Shown one piece after another: positions 15,991 through 23,930 of a stretch of 26,032 bases of DNA. The notes beneath the pieces were generated by a model that searched no databases, was not told the origin of the DNA, and worked only from the letters and a program-made list of their open reading frames with translations. Position 1 is the stretch's first letter. Every line of letters begins with the position of its first letter. The DNA lies in contig DAOOGN010000061.1 in the NCBI GenBank assembly GCA_035415725.1, forward strand, positions 1 to 26,032, written 5' to 3'. The DNA is from DSWT01 sp035415725. Lineage in GTDB: Bacteria > Chloroflexota > Anaerolineae > B4-G1 > SLSP01. Position numbers and translations under genes: made by a program.

Positions 15991-16214
15991 TAGCCACCGA
16001 GTACCCAGAGATCACACAGAGAGAAAAAACTCTGAGTACTCTGCGTTCTCTGTGGCCTAAATTTGGGTCCTCGTTGGTGTGAAATCCCGCATGTAGATAG
16101 ACTCCTCTCAAGATAGCCACCAAGTACCCAGAGATTACACAGAGAAAAAACTCTGAGTACTCTGTGTTCTCTGTGGCCTAAATTTGGGTCCTCGTTGGTG
16201 TGAAATCCCGCATG
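15991..16214. repeat. Tandem pair of about 100-bp repeats in the glgP leader
   Basis: Two units, 15991-16093 and 16114-16214, are almost identical and start 123 bases apart. Each runs from TAGCCACC, through CCCAGAGAT and a CTCTGAGTACTCTG block, to GTGTGAAATCCCGCATG. The spacers before them (CTACTCCCTTGAAAA and GACTCCTCTCAAGA) are also alike, so the duplicated unit includes a ribosome-binding-site-like sequence on the minus strand. The CACAGAG / CTCTGTG arms can pair. The remaining gap up to 16322 holds a promoter candidate and a weak hairpin at about 16285-16308. Confidence 0.9.
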
Positions 16215-16254
16215 GGAACTCCTTCCAGTTAAATGATAAGTCATCACTACAACT

Positions 16255-16283
16255 ATTATAGCATAACTGGAACCGCATCACAA
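16255..16283 (-). promoter_or_regulatory. Predicted glgP promoter
   Basis: On the minus strand, TTGTGA (16278-16283) and a perfect TATAAT (16255-16260) are separated by 17 bases. Transcription from here would give a leader of about 280 bases that contains both tandem repeat units before the glgP ATG at 15968. Confidence 0.6.
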
Positions 16284-16322
16284 AACGCAACGGAAGTCGG
16301 CGTTTTTTTCGCCATCCCTGGC

Positions 16323-17744
16323 TTACGGCGTCTTCAACACCAAGGGCAAGTAGAGGCGGAGCATGTTGAGCTTGAGCGTGACGCTGCGCGTCAGGCTCTG
16401 GTATCCCGGCACGGCAATGGTGGCCTGGTTGATGACAACGGACGGCAGAACAGCCGTACTGCTGAGAACAGAGGGCGTGACGAGAGCGGCATAGGTGAGG
16501 GTGATGTCGGGTGTAGGCGAGAGCATGCCTGTCCATTGCAACAGCGGCGCTTGCGTCTCATCCACCTCGCCGGACGTGGCGTTGAATGTTCCGGGAATGT
16601 AGGCCAGGCCCGGGCGGAGCACATCGCTCATCACGGCAGTAAGGGATAGCGGCCCGCTTGCATTGCGAATGCCCACCGTGTACGTCACACGATCGCCATT
16701 GTAGGCGAACGGCGTAGAGACGGTCTTGAACGACGGCGTAAGGTCAGGAGAGTCAACCTCACTTGCCCCGCCATCCCATCCGGCAAGGCGCGCCCACAGC
16801 GCCCACACCGCATACGCCTTCCGGTTGCAGTTGAGCGGACTTTCGTCGCTGTGCGCACAGCCACAACTGTACCAGTCCACGTTTTCGGTGTGGCTGTTTT
16901 GCCAGTCCACAGCCCAATTTTTGTCGAGCGAACCATTGCCATCCGAGTCATAGTTACACGCATCATCAACGTTCTTATCGCCGTAGTAATTACCGTCCGG
17001 GTCATACAATTCAAGGTCATTGAAATCATACAGCACCTTGTTGTTGGCGATACAGTAATCGCGGATCTGTTGATTGCGCAGGTGCAGGTTGCCTTCTTCG
17101 CCGGAACCATCCGAGTGACCGGTCATGTAGACGAAAGTAACGCCCGGATAATCCAGTTCCAGTTGCGTCATCGGCGCGAGATACATATCGAGCATGTCCT
17201 GAGCACTATAGCCGGATGCCTGCCCGCACCACGACCACATAATGACATTCATCTCCGGATGATTCTGCCCGCGCCCGGTGACGGGATCGGCTGTGCCAAG
17301 ATACGCATACGTCTCCTCAACCCAATTGGGATAGTAACCCGCGTCGTGATCCAAGTCTCCCTCGCCATAACCATCACCCTCGAAGTAGTGCAAATATATG
17401 CCTCCCTCATTGCCATCATGGCTGAACTGGAAAATATTGTTCGGCAGAGCCAGATCCAGTCCGCCCCCGTTGGCAAAACCGATCAATCCGTTCATCCCAT
17501 CGGTGAGTTGGCTGCCGTGTGACGTATGCCCGTAGCCGATGTGCAGCACGCGCTTGGCCTCCTCAATCCATGCTTGCGGAACGGTGGCAATGTCGGTAGA
17601 GGTGTGGTCGATGATAAGCGGCGTCGTGCGCGCCTGCGGAGCGTCCGGCGCTTTGATTCCGGCAGCGACAGCAGGCCCCGCGCTAAACGGCAGCAGCACA
17701 AGCATCAATAAAGCAAAGCTATTGATCCATCTCAACGTTTTCAT
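16323..17744 (-). CDS. Secreted GHTSHGSQ-motif protein with C-terminal DUF11-like domain
   Basis: A 473-residue exported protein. Residues 1-28 form a signal peptide ending AVAA. The main domain (about 43-325) opens with IIDHTSTDIATVPQAWI and carries GYGHTSHGSQ at 71-79, WSWCGQ at 170-175 and TGHSDGSGEEGN at 208-219. I recall this pattern from uncharacterised secreted proteins that are sometimes grouped with SGNH-type hydrolases, but I cannot assign a reaction. Residues about 248-276 contain two Asp-rich loops (DPDGNYYGD and DSDGNGSLD) like EF-hand or dockerin calcium loops. Residues 336-455 look like a DUF11/CARDB-type surface domain, and the protein ends LYLPLVLKTP, a tail common on Chloroflexota surface proteins. 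The ATG follows a GGGGG run (17750-17755). It is divergent from the DUF5655 gene. Confidence 0.75.
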   Translation of the reverse strand: MKTLRWINSFALLMLVLLPFSAGPAVAAGIKAPDAPQARTTPLIIDHTSTDIATVPQAWIEEAKRVLHIGYGHTSHGSQLTDGMNGLIGFANGGGLDLALPNNIFQFSHDGNEGGIYLHYFEGDGYGEGDLDHDAGYYPNWVEETYAYLGTADPVTGRGQNHPEMNVIMWSWCGQASGYSAQDMLDMYLAPMTQLELDYPGVTFVYMTGHSDGSGEEGNLHLRNQQIRDYCIANNKVLYDFNDLELYDPDGNYYGDKNVDDACNYDSDGNGSLDKNWAVDWQNSHTENVDWYSCGCAHSDESPLNCNRKAYAVWALWARLAGWDGGASEVDSPDLTPSFKTVSTPFAYNGDRVTYTVGIRNASGPLSLTAVMSDVLRPGLAYIPGTFNATSGEVDETQAPLLQWTGMLSPTPDITLTYAALVTPSVLSSTAVLPSVVINQATIAVPGYQSLTRSVTLKLNMLRLYLPLVLKTP

Positions 17745-17836
17745 TCGATCCCCCCTTTCCTGGAAAACTGGTCTACACGCATCTTGCCAAACACAATTTT
17801 AACTATACTATCAAAGTGTGGCGAGTCAATGAGACT

Positions 17837-18214
17837 ATGATACTGGCTTCAACGAAAATGACGCCGGAAGAGTTTTTTGAAGGGCATGACCTATCGATGC
17901 ACCTCTTTGAGGCGGTGCGTGGCGCGCTCGGCGCCATCGGCAGCGCGGAGACACGGGTGACGAAGAGCCAGATCGCGTTCCGCCGCCGTAAGGCTTTCGC
18001 GTGGGTATGGATGCCGGGCAAATATCTCCACGGCTCGCGCGCGCCTCTCGTGCTCACCCTCTCTTTATCCCGCCGGAATGCCTCGCCACGGTGGAAAGAG
18101 ATCGTCGAGCCGTCGCCGGGACGTTTCACGCATCACCTTGAACTGTATGCCCTCGCCGACATCGACGACGAGGTGCGGAACTGGCTGCGTGAAGCCTGGA
18201 CAGCCAGTCATTAG
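17837..18214 (+). CDS. DUF5655 domain protein
   Basis: A 125-residue soluble protein matching the DUF5655 family as I recall it: a TPEEFFEGHD-type start, VTKSQIAFRRRKAFAWVW at about 43-60, the PRWKEIVEPSPGRFTHHLEL segment and a final DDEVRNWLREA. The family has no firmly established function; the small basic fold resembles modification- or nucleic-acid-associated modules. The ATG at 17837 is used; an in-frame GTG at 17816 would add seven unconserved residues, and the ATG before TPEEFF would shorten it. No clear Shine-Dalgarno is present. Its TAG overlaps the stop of the convergent molybdenum hydroxylase gene. Confidence 0.75.
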   Translation: MILASTKMTPEEFFEGHDLSMHLFEAVRGALGAIGSAETRVTKSQIAFRRRKAFAWVWMPGKYLHGSRAPLVLTLSLSRRNASPRWKEIVEPSPGRFTHHLELYALADIDDEVRNWLREAWTASH

Positions 18215-21015
18215 TCGGTTCTGACGGATACCGGCAGCGCCCGCACCCGCTGCCCCGTCGCCTGGAAGACGGCGTTGGCAATCGCCGGGGCTGCGCCGAC
18301 CATCACCGGCTCCGCCAGGTTCTTCGCGCCGAACGGGCCTTCACGCAGAGTGGTCTGGATATAGGTCGCGTCGATGTCCGGTACGTCGGTGGCACGCGGT
18401 ATGTGGTAGGTGTTCAACTCCAACGTTTGGGGGACGGCGTTCTCGAAGCGGAAATGCTCCGTCAGCGCGTAGCCAAGCCCCTGCGCAACCCCGCCATACA
18501 GTTGGCCCAACGCTCCGGCGGGATAGAGAATCCGCCCCGCATCGTGCGCCGCCCACATGCCGGTGACAGCGATTTTCCCCGTCCGCGCGGTAACCTCCAC
18601 CTCGGCCACCAGCGCGCCGAAGACGTAGCAAAAATACGGTTCGCCGGTCCCTTTCTCGAAATCCCAGTGGATGGGGCGGATCTCCCACCGTCCCTCAACC
18701 GAGAGCGGCAGGCCCATCGCGCGGGCATGTGCCGTCACCGCCTCGAAGGTCAGCGGTTCCTCGTCGGGACCGATGAAGCGTTCGCCGTCGCACACAAGCT
18801 GCTCCGGCGCGCAGTGCAGAGCATCCGCCGCCGCGAAGGTGAGTTGTTGCCGCAGTTTCTCCGCCGCCACGCGCACCGCATTGCCCCCTACGATGGAAGC
18901 GCGCGAGGCCACCGTCGCCCCGGAGTCGACCGCCGTGTGGGTGTCGGGACGCAATATCCGCATCCGGCGCATATCGACATCCAGGATTTCCGCCGCCAGC
19001 AGGCTGAAGACGGTGCGACTGCCCTGCCCGTAATCGGTGAGGCCGGAGGTGAGCGTGATCCCGCCGTCCGGGTCGACCGCGAGCGTGGCCACGGCGAAGT
19101 CGTGGCCCTCGCCGCCCAGGCCGCTGCCGTGGAAGTAGCAGGCCACGCCAATCCCCTTGCGGCGGACGGCGTCCACGGGCTGATGGGCGTAAGCGACGCG
19201 CTTTTGGTCCCACCCTGACGCCTCGCGCACTCGCTCCAGACAGGCCGTCAGACCCACCTCGTGATCGATGGGGTCGCCCGTCATCGTACAGTCGCCCTCA
19301 CGCAGGCAGTTTTGCAGGCGGAAATCCAATGGATCGCGCCCCAGCCGGTACGCCAGCTCGTCCAGCGCCATTTCCACAGCGGCGCCGGCCTGCACATTGC
19401 CGAAGCCGCGAAACGCGCCGGAGAAGCCGTTGTTGGTGTAGACGGCGGTCGTATCCACGTGGACGGCGCGGTAGCGATAGGCGCCCGCCGCGTGCATCGT
19501 CGCACGCCACGAGGCCAGCGGCGTCATCGACGCATACGCCCCGCTGTCCATCAGCACTTCGGCTTTGGCGGCTTGCAATGTGCCGTCGGCCTCTGCGCCG
19601 AGGATGAGATGAATCCGCGACGCCTGGCGTTTGTAGGATGCCGCCATCGACTCAGCACGGGAGAGCAGTAGACGCACCGGCCTTCCGGCAAGCAACGCCA
19701 GCTTCGCCGCTTGCGCCGTCATCTGGTAAAGCGTGTCGTCCTTGCCGCCGAATGCCCCGCCGACTGGCGGCTGGATCACACGCACGAGCGAGGTGGGCAG
19801 TCCGAGCACCTTCGCAGCGTTGTCACGATTGATGAAAGGGCTTTGGTTGTTGGCGTAGAGCATCACCCCGCCGTCAGGCTCAGGGATCGCCAGCGCGCCC
19901 TCGGTCTCGATGTAGGCATGTTCCTGATGGGGGAAGGTATAGACTTCGTCCAGCACAACGGGACACGCGGCCAGAAGCGGCGCGGGATCACCGTTGCGGA
20001 CGATATGCCGGTCGCAGAGGTTGCCCTCGCCCACGCCACCCGCCGTCAGCGTCACCGGACGGTCAGGGATCATCGGGGCATCGGCATCCAGCGCGCGGGT
20101 CATATCGCTGACTACCGGCAGCGGTTCGAGTTCGAGCACGATGGCGTCGATGCCGGCCTGCGCCGCCGCTTCGGTCTCCGCCGCCACCGCCGCGATTCCT
20201 TCTCCCACAAAGCGCACCTTTCCCCAGGCCAGGATGTAGTTGTCTTTCACCGGCCAGCCGAAGTTGCCGTGATCGACAAAATCCGCGTGGGTGATGACGG
20301 CTTTGACGCCGGGAACGGCTAGCGCCGGGGCCGTATCCAGCTTGACGATACGCGCATGCGGAACGGAACTGCGCAGCACCTTTGCGTAGAGCATCCCTGC
20401 CACACGCATGTCGCCCACGTACTTCGCCCGCCCCGAGACCTTGTCCGGCCCATCCACGTTTTGAACTTTAGGATTACCGACATATTTTAGATTTTCGATT
20501 TTGGATTTTAGATTTTGGAATTCGCCGATTCGCTCATTCGCTGATTCGCTGATTCTGCGCTTTGCCGTCAGTTCGACCGCATCCACAATCTGCTGATAGC
20601 CGGTGCAGCGGCAGAGGTTGGGGGCGATGGCACGGCGGATTGCGTCGCGGGTCGGGGAGGGATTAGCGCGCAGCAGCGCCTCGGCGGCGATGATCATCCC
20701 CGGCGTGCAGTAGCCGCATTGGACCGCGCCACATTCCAGGAATGCCTGTTGCAGGTCGTTGAGGCCGCCGTCGGGAGCGTGGAGGCCTTCGATAGTGGTG
20801 ACGGCGCGCCCGGCCACCTTCGTCGCCGGCGTACGGCACGCCTTCGTCAGTTTGTCATCCACCAACACCGAGCATGCGCCGCATGCGCCTGTCTCGCACC
20901 CGCGCTTCGTTCCCGTCAGCCCGAGCACCGTGCGCAGCAAATCGACCAGAAGCATGTCTTCAGCAATGTCTGGCAAGCAGACGCGCGCGTTGTTGAGTAT
21001 GAATTCGAGTTTCAC
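18211..21015 (-). CDS. Molybdenum hydroxylase, fused 2Fe-2S and Mo-cofactor subunits
   Basis: A 934-residue xanthine oxidase-family protein, likely an aldehyde or heterocycle hydroxylase using molybdopterin cytosine dinucleotide. Residues 1-152 are a complete CoxS-like iron-sulfur subunit: C40, C45, C48 and C60 for the plant-type cluster and C100, C103, C135 and C137 for the second cluster. From about 179 (YVGNPKVQNVDGPDKVSGRAKY) it is a complete large subunit with GGAFGGKDD, the GAFRGFGN loop and, near the end, AKNLAEPVMVGAAPAI with the probable catalytic Glu. The GAFRGFG loop speaks against CO dehydrogenase. No FAD subunit is adjacent, as in single-chain Mop-type aldehyde oxidoreductases. 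The join (153-178) is repeat-derived. The GTG start follows a strong GGAGGAGAT (21021-21029). It lies downstream of ecfT. The substrate is unknown. Confidence 0.88.
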   Translation of the reverse strand: MKLEFILNNARVCLPDIAEDMLLVDLLRTVLGLTGTKRGCETGACGACSVLVDDKLTKACRTPATKVAGRAVTTIEGLHAPDGGLNDLQQAFLECGAVQCGYCTPGMIIAAEALLRANPSPTRDAIRRAIAPNLCRCTGYQQIVDAVELTAKRRISESANERIGEFQNLKSKIENLKYVGNPKVQNVDGPDKVSGRAKYVGDMRVAGMLYAKVLRSSVPHARIVKLDTAPALAVPGVKAVITHADFVDHGNFGWPVKDNYILAWGKVRFVGEGIAAVAAETEAAAQAGIDAIVLELEPLPVVSDMTRALDADAPMIPDRPVTLTAGGVGEGNLCDRHIVRNGDPAPLLAACPVVLDEVYTFPHQEHAYIETEGALAIPEPDGGVMLYANNQSPFINRDNAAKVLGLPTSLVRVIQPPVGGAFGGKDDTLYQMTAQAAKLALLAGRPVRLLLSRAESMAASYKRQASRIHLILGAEADGTLQAAKAEVLMDSGAYASMTPLASWRATMHAAGAYRYRAVHVDTTAVYTNNGFSGAFRGFGNVQAGAAVEMALDELAYRLGRDPLDFRLQNCLREGDCTMTGDPIDHEVGLTACLERVREASGWDQKRVAYAHQPVDAVRRKGIGVACYFHGSGLGGEGHDFAVATLAVDPDGGITLTSGLTDYGQGSRTVFSLLAAEILDVDMRRMRILRPDTHTAVDSGATVASRASIVGGNAVRVAAEKLRQQLTFAAADALHCAPEQLVCDGERFIGPDEEPLTFEAVTAHARAMGLPLSVEGRWEIRPIHWDFEKGTGEPYFCYVFGALVAEVEVTARTGKIAVTGMWAAHDAGRILYPAGALGQLYGGVAQGLGYALTEHFRFENAVPQTLELNTYHIPRATDVPDIDATYIQTTLREGPFGAKNLAEPVMVGAAPAIANAVFQATGQRVRALPVSVRTD
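20483..20557. repeat. Repeat-derived linker inside the molybdenum hydroxylase gene
   Basis: This stretch encodes RISESANERIGEFQNLKSKIENLK. Its right part (20524-20550) matches the intergenic R2 fragment at 3316-3342 at 26 of 27 positions, inverted. Its left part is an ATTTTAGATTTTGG-type A/T-rich repeat, of a kind often seen between genes. It keeps the frame open between two domains that are normally separate subunits. Confidence 0.8.
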
Positions 21016-21029
21016 AATTTATCTCCTCC

Positions 21030-21150
21030 AGGACTTACGCAAGCCTGGCTCGAATCAAGCGCGGAGGATTTGTAGTGATGCCTTCAGGCGTCTCTTAGGA
21101 GCTAAGAACGGCTGAAGCCGTCACTACAAACGGAAATTTGCGTAAGTCCT
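21030..21150. mobile_element. MITE-like palindromic element (R3) upstream of the molybdenum hydroxylase
   Basis: A 121-bp stretch bounded by perfect inverted ends AGGACTTACGCAA (21030-21042) and TTGCGTAAGTCCT (21138-21150). A second, inner inverted pair is TTTGTAGTGA / TCACTACAAA. It contains CTTAG-GAG-CTAAG and CGGCTGAAGCCG palindromes and no ORF. A partial copy is at 5220-5281. One end abuts the ribosome binding site of the gene at 18211-21015, so it forms its 5' leader. The MITE label rests on size, ends and multiplicity only. Confidence 0.65.
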
Positions 21151-21170
21151 ATCCCCTAAAAAACAGTTTT

Positions 21171-21197
21171 GTAGGGCGAGTTGGTAACTCGCTCTAC
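21171..21197. terminator. Hairpin repeat containing the ecfT stop codon
   Basis: GTAGGGCGAGTT and AACTCGCTCTAC form a nearly perfect inverted repeat with one mismatch and a GGT loop. The ecfT stop (TAG, minus strand, 21194-21196) lies in its right arm, and an A-rich tract (T-rich in the minus-strand transcript) follows at about 21158-21163. A relative of this repeat with its CTAAAAAACAG flank is at 25590-25635. A terminator role is inference. Confidence 0.45.
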
Positions 21198-22117
21198 CAT
21201 TTTCCGAAGCACCCAATGCCCCAGCCGTAGTAGGCAATCGCAGCGACGATGACGAACAGGCCGGAACCGGCGATCACGGCATAATCTGCTGCCCGCAAGC
21301 GCGTTTCGTGCAGATAAGTGCGCTGTGAACTGCCGGTGAAGGCTCTAGTCTGTAAGACAATGTCGAGTGTCTGTGACTTGACCAGCGCCCCCAAAATGAG
21401 CGGCACGGCAATTTTGGCATAGACGCGCAAGCGCTTGAGCGGCCCCAGGGCCTCAAACGCGAATCCTCTCAGCCGCTGCGCTTCGATGATCGTCTGAATT
21501 TCCTCGAACAGCATGGGGAAAAAGCGCAGCGTCGCCGAGAAGATAAAGGCAATTCTATACGGAATGCGTATTTTGACCATGCCGATCACCATCGCGTTGA
21601 CGTCGGTGGTGAAGATGCCCAGGGGCAACACGAGGATCATCGTGAGCGTTTTGCAGACGACGTTGAGCGCATACAGCACACCCTCCCACGTCATCATGCC
21701 ACCGCCGATGATCGCCCACGAGGCAGGGAACGTGAAAAGCGGAGTGAGCGTCTCGCGGTGCAATCGCGCGCGGACCAGGTCCGCGCCCCCGAAACCCTGC
21801 ATCACCATCATAAACACGGCGAAGGGCAGCAGCAGCGTCAGAACTGTGCGAAGGTAACTGCACTTGACGCCGACTGCCAGACACGCCAGCATCACCACCA
21901 GGGCCAGCGCCCCGCCCAGCACCGGGCTTTCCCACACGAGGGCGACCCCGGTGATAGCAGCCATCAACGCCAGCTTGGAGCGGAAGTCCAGCCGCGTGAA
22001 AAACGAATCGCGTTCAACGGTGGGCAATGTCAATGCGCTCATATCGAATCGTGAGTCTTGTAGTCGTGAGTCTTGTAGTCGTGAGTCGTTGCTGTAGCCA
22101 GTCTCCGACCGCGCCAC
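21194..22117 (-). CDS. ECF transporter T component (transmembrane protein)
   Basis: A 307-residue integral membrane protein of the EcfT/CbiQ family, the scaffold linking the ATPases to the substrate-binding S component of energy-coupling-factor importers. Hydrophobic segments are at about 48-95, 100-115, 135-165, 175-200 and 280-300. The cytoplasmic coupling motifs are present: EAQRLRG and, further on, LQTRAFTG, both of the A-R-G type that contacts the ATPases. The GTG at 22117 lies 17 bases after the ATPase stop, but the first 25 residues are translated from a 15-bp tandem repeat (DSRLQDSRLQDSR). An ATG at 22042 (MSALTLPTVERDSFF) would give a more usual N-terminus yet lacks a Shine-Dalgarno. 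The last Trp and stop come from a hairpin repeat. Confidence 0.85.
   Translation of the reverse strand: MARSETGYSNDSRLQDSRLQDSRFDMSALTLPTVERDSFFTRLDFRSKLALMAAITGVALVWESPVLGGALALVVMLACLAVGVKCSYLRTVLTLLLPFAVFMMVMQGFGGADLVRARLHRETLTPLFTFPASWAIIGGGMMTWEGVLYALNVVCKTLTMILVLPLGIFTTDVNAMVIGMVKIRIPYRIAFIFSATLRFFPMLFEEIQTIIEAQRLRGFAFEALGPLKRLRVYAKIAVPLILGALVKSQTLDIVLQTRAFTGSSQRTYLHETRLRAADYAVIAGSGLFVIVAAIAYYGWGIGCFGKW
22051..22087. repeat. 15-bp tandem repeat at the ecfT 5' end
   Basis: GTGAGTCTTGTAGTC occurs twice in perfect tandem (22051-22065, 22066-22080), followed by a third partial unit GTGAGTC. A 15-base period keeps the frame, giving DSRLQ repeats if the GTG at 22117 is used as start. Confidence 0.85.
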
Positions 22118-22134
22118 CGAAAGGATAATCCGTT

Positions 22135-23895
22135 TCAGTCGTTAAATCCGTTGACCGTGAAACAGGCGGCGACTTCTTCGGGGGTGAGGAGCGGGAAGTC
22201 GGCCTGGCGTTCCTCCGCCAGGGCGCGGGCGAGCAACACGGCTTGCGGCGGAGTGATGGAGGTGGATGCCAGCACATCGACCGCATGGTAGGCCGTACGG
22301 ATGGGCGCATCCAGCAACAGCGCGCCTTGCCCCATCACCACCACGCGCTCGGCATACGCCGGCATCAGGTAAAGGTGGTGGGTGATCACGATGATGGTTT
22401 TGCCCGCCGCGTGCAACTGCTGGCTGATGTCGAGGATGGCGCGCGCCCCCCGGTAATCCTGCCCTGTCGTCGGCTCGTCGAAGATGACCACGTCGGGACG
22501 CAGCGCCAGAATCGCCGCGATGACGACGCGCGCGCGGTCGCCTTTGGGCAACGCCAGGGGATGCGCGCCGCGCTGTTCCCCCAGCCCGAGCGCGGTCAGG
22601 CTCTCCGCGACGCGCGTTGCGATCTCCACGGCGTCGTATTTGAGATTCTTCAAGGCGAAGGCCACTTCGGCCTCGACGGTGGCATTGAAAATCTGATGGT
22701 CGGGGTTCTGCGCCACGTAGCCGATGCGGCGCGCCAGGGCACTCGTCGTCAGGTCGCGGGTATCGACGCCGTCCACCAGCACCTGGCCGGAGGTGGGAAG
22801 CAATAATCGCAGAAAGTGCTTCACCAGCGTGCTCTTGCCTGCGCCGTTCTGCCCGATGATGAGTACATACTCGCCCGCATGGATGTCGAGCGAGACATCA
22901 TGCAGTGCCATCGTGCCGTCACCGTAGACGTGAGTGAGGTTACGGACTGCAAGCAAAGGAACACCGCGTTTTTCTGTCGTCAGTGGAGAAATGGAAGGCA
23001 CTTGCACCGGATGGACGTGTGCGGCTGCCCTCAACGCTGCGATTCCTTCCCTCAGACGGACGGGGATCATGGGGACAGGGACGCCGGCTTGACGGATTTC
23101 CACGAAGGTCTGGGCGACCTGCGGCGGGCGGATGTGACAGCGTTCCAGGCGCTCGACATCCGCGTACAGCTCGTCGGGCGACCCCACGGCGACGAGCGCG
23201 CCGTCGACCAGCAACGCCACGCGGTCGGCATGCTCGGCCAGTTCCTCGGCGGCGTGCCCGGCCATCACCACCGTGACGCCCAACGTCTTGTTCAGCTCAT
23301 GCACGGTAGCGAAGACTTCCTGCGCGCCCAGCGGATCGAGCTGCGAGGTTGGTTCGTCGAGCACGAGAAGGTCAGGCTGCACGGCCAACGCGGCGGCAAT
23401 CGCCAGGCGCTGCTTCTGCCCGCCGGAAAGTTCGCGGGGATGTTTTTTGGCGGTACCTTCGAGGCGGACGGCTTCCAGCACACGCGGGATGCGGATCAGC
23501 ATCTCCTCGCGGGGAACGTTGAGGTTCTCCAAGGCGAAGGCGATCTCGTTTTCAACGGAGGTCGCCGTCAGTTGTGTCTCTGGGTCCTCGAAAACCGCGC
23601 CGACGTGCCGTGCCAGGCGGCTAACGGGATGCTCCAGCGTGTCCAGCCCGGCGACGGTCATGTGGCCGAAAAAGCGTCCACCGTAAAACTGCGGCACGAT
23701 CCCGCTGAGGCTCAGGCAGAGCGTTGTCTTCCCCGCGCCGGTCGGGCCGATCAATCCCAGAAATTCACCCTTGCCGATGTCGAGCGTGACATCGTACAGC
23801 GCCGGTCTTTCTGTGCGAGGATAGATGTAGGAGACGTTATCGAGGGTGACGAGAGGCATGAGCGGCAGTTGAGGATTGCTGCGATCAGTGGCCAT
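22135..23895 (-). CDS. ECF transporter double ATPase (fused EcfA-EcfA')
   Basis: A 586-residue protein with two ABC ATPase domains in one chain, powering an ECF importer. Domain 1 (about 15-240) has Walker A GPTGAGKT at 50-57, signature LSGGQ at 156-160 and Walker B LLVLDE at 176-181. Domain 2 (about 315-560) has Walker A GQNGAGKST near 348, Q-loop YVAQNPDHQ and Walker B VVIFDEPTTGQD. Its signature is LPKGDRARV near 445 instead of LSGGQ, a form I recall from YkoD-like fused ECF ATPases, so only one composite site may carry a standard signature. It is followed by ecfT after 17 bases. The start is uncertain: neither the ATG at 23895 nor the one twelve codons later has a clear Shine-Dalgarno. 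The matching S component is separated by about 0.9 kb of inserted and decayed sequence. Confidence 0.9.
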   Translation of the reverse strand: MATDRSNPQLPLMPLVTLDNVSYIYPRTERPALYDVTLDIGKGEFLGLIGPTGAGKTTLCLSLSGIVPQFYGGRFFGHMTVAGLDTLEHPVSRLARHVGAVFEDPETQLTATSVENEIAFALENLNVPREEMLIRIPRVLEAVRLEGTAKKHPRELSGGQKQRLAIAAALAVQPDLLVLDEPTSQLDPLGAQEVFATVHELNKTLGVTVVMAGHAAEELAEHADRVALLVDGALVAVGSPDELYADVERLERCHIRPPQVAQTFVEIRQAGVPVPMIPVRLREGIAALRAAAHVHPVQVPSISPLTTEKRGVPLLAVRNLTHVYGDGTMALHDVSLDIHAGEYVLIIGQNGAGKSTLVKHFLRLLLPTSGQVLVDGVDTRDLTTSALARRIGYVAQNPDHQIFNATVEAEVAFALKNLKYDAVEIATRVAESLTALGLGEQRGAHPLALPKGDRARVVIAAILALRPDVVIFDEPTTGQDYRGARAILDISQQLHAAGKTIIVITHHLYLMPAYAERVVVMGQGALLLDAPIRTAYHAVDVLASTSITPPQAVLLARALAEERQADFPLLTPEEVAACFTVNGFND

Positions 23896-23930
23896 TGGCT
23901 GCGATCACACTAAGAGCATCAGAAAAGTGG

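Noticed and set aside
15969..16247. A 93-residue N-terminal extension of the phosphorylase in the same open frame
   Set aside because: It is a translation of two tandem repeat units, has no family resemblance, and a good RBS precedes the ATG at 15968.
17784..17809. A promoter for the DUF5655 gene (TTGCCA and TATACT)
   Set aside because: The spacing of 14 bases is too short for a normal sigma-70 promoter, so I do not list it as a feature.
18211..21015. Carbon monoxide dehydrogenase large subunit
   Set aside because: The active-site loop reads GAFRGFG, as in xanthine and aldehyde oxidoreductases, not the Cys-containing loop of CO dehydrogenase, and no FAD subunit is adjacent.
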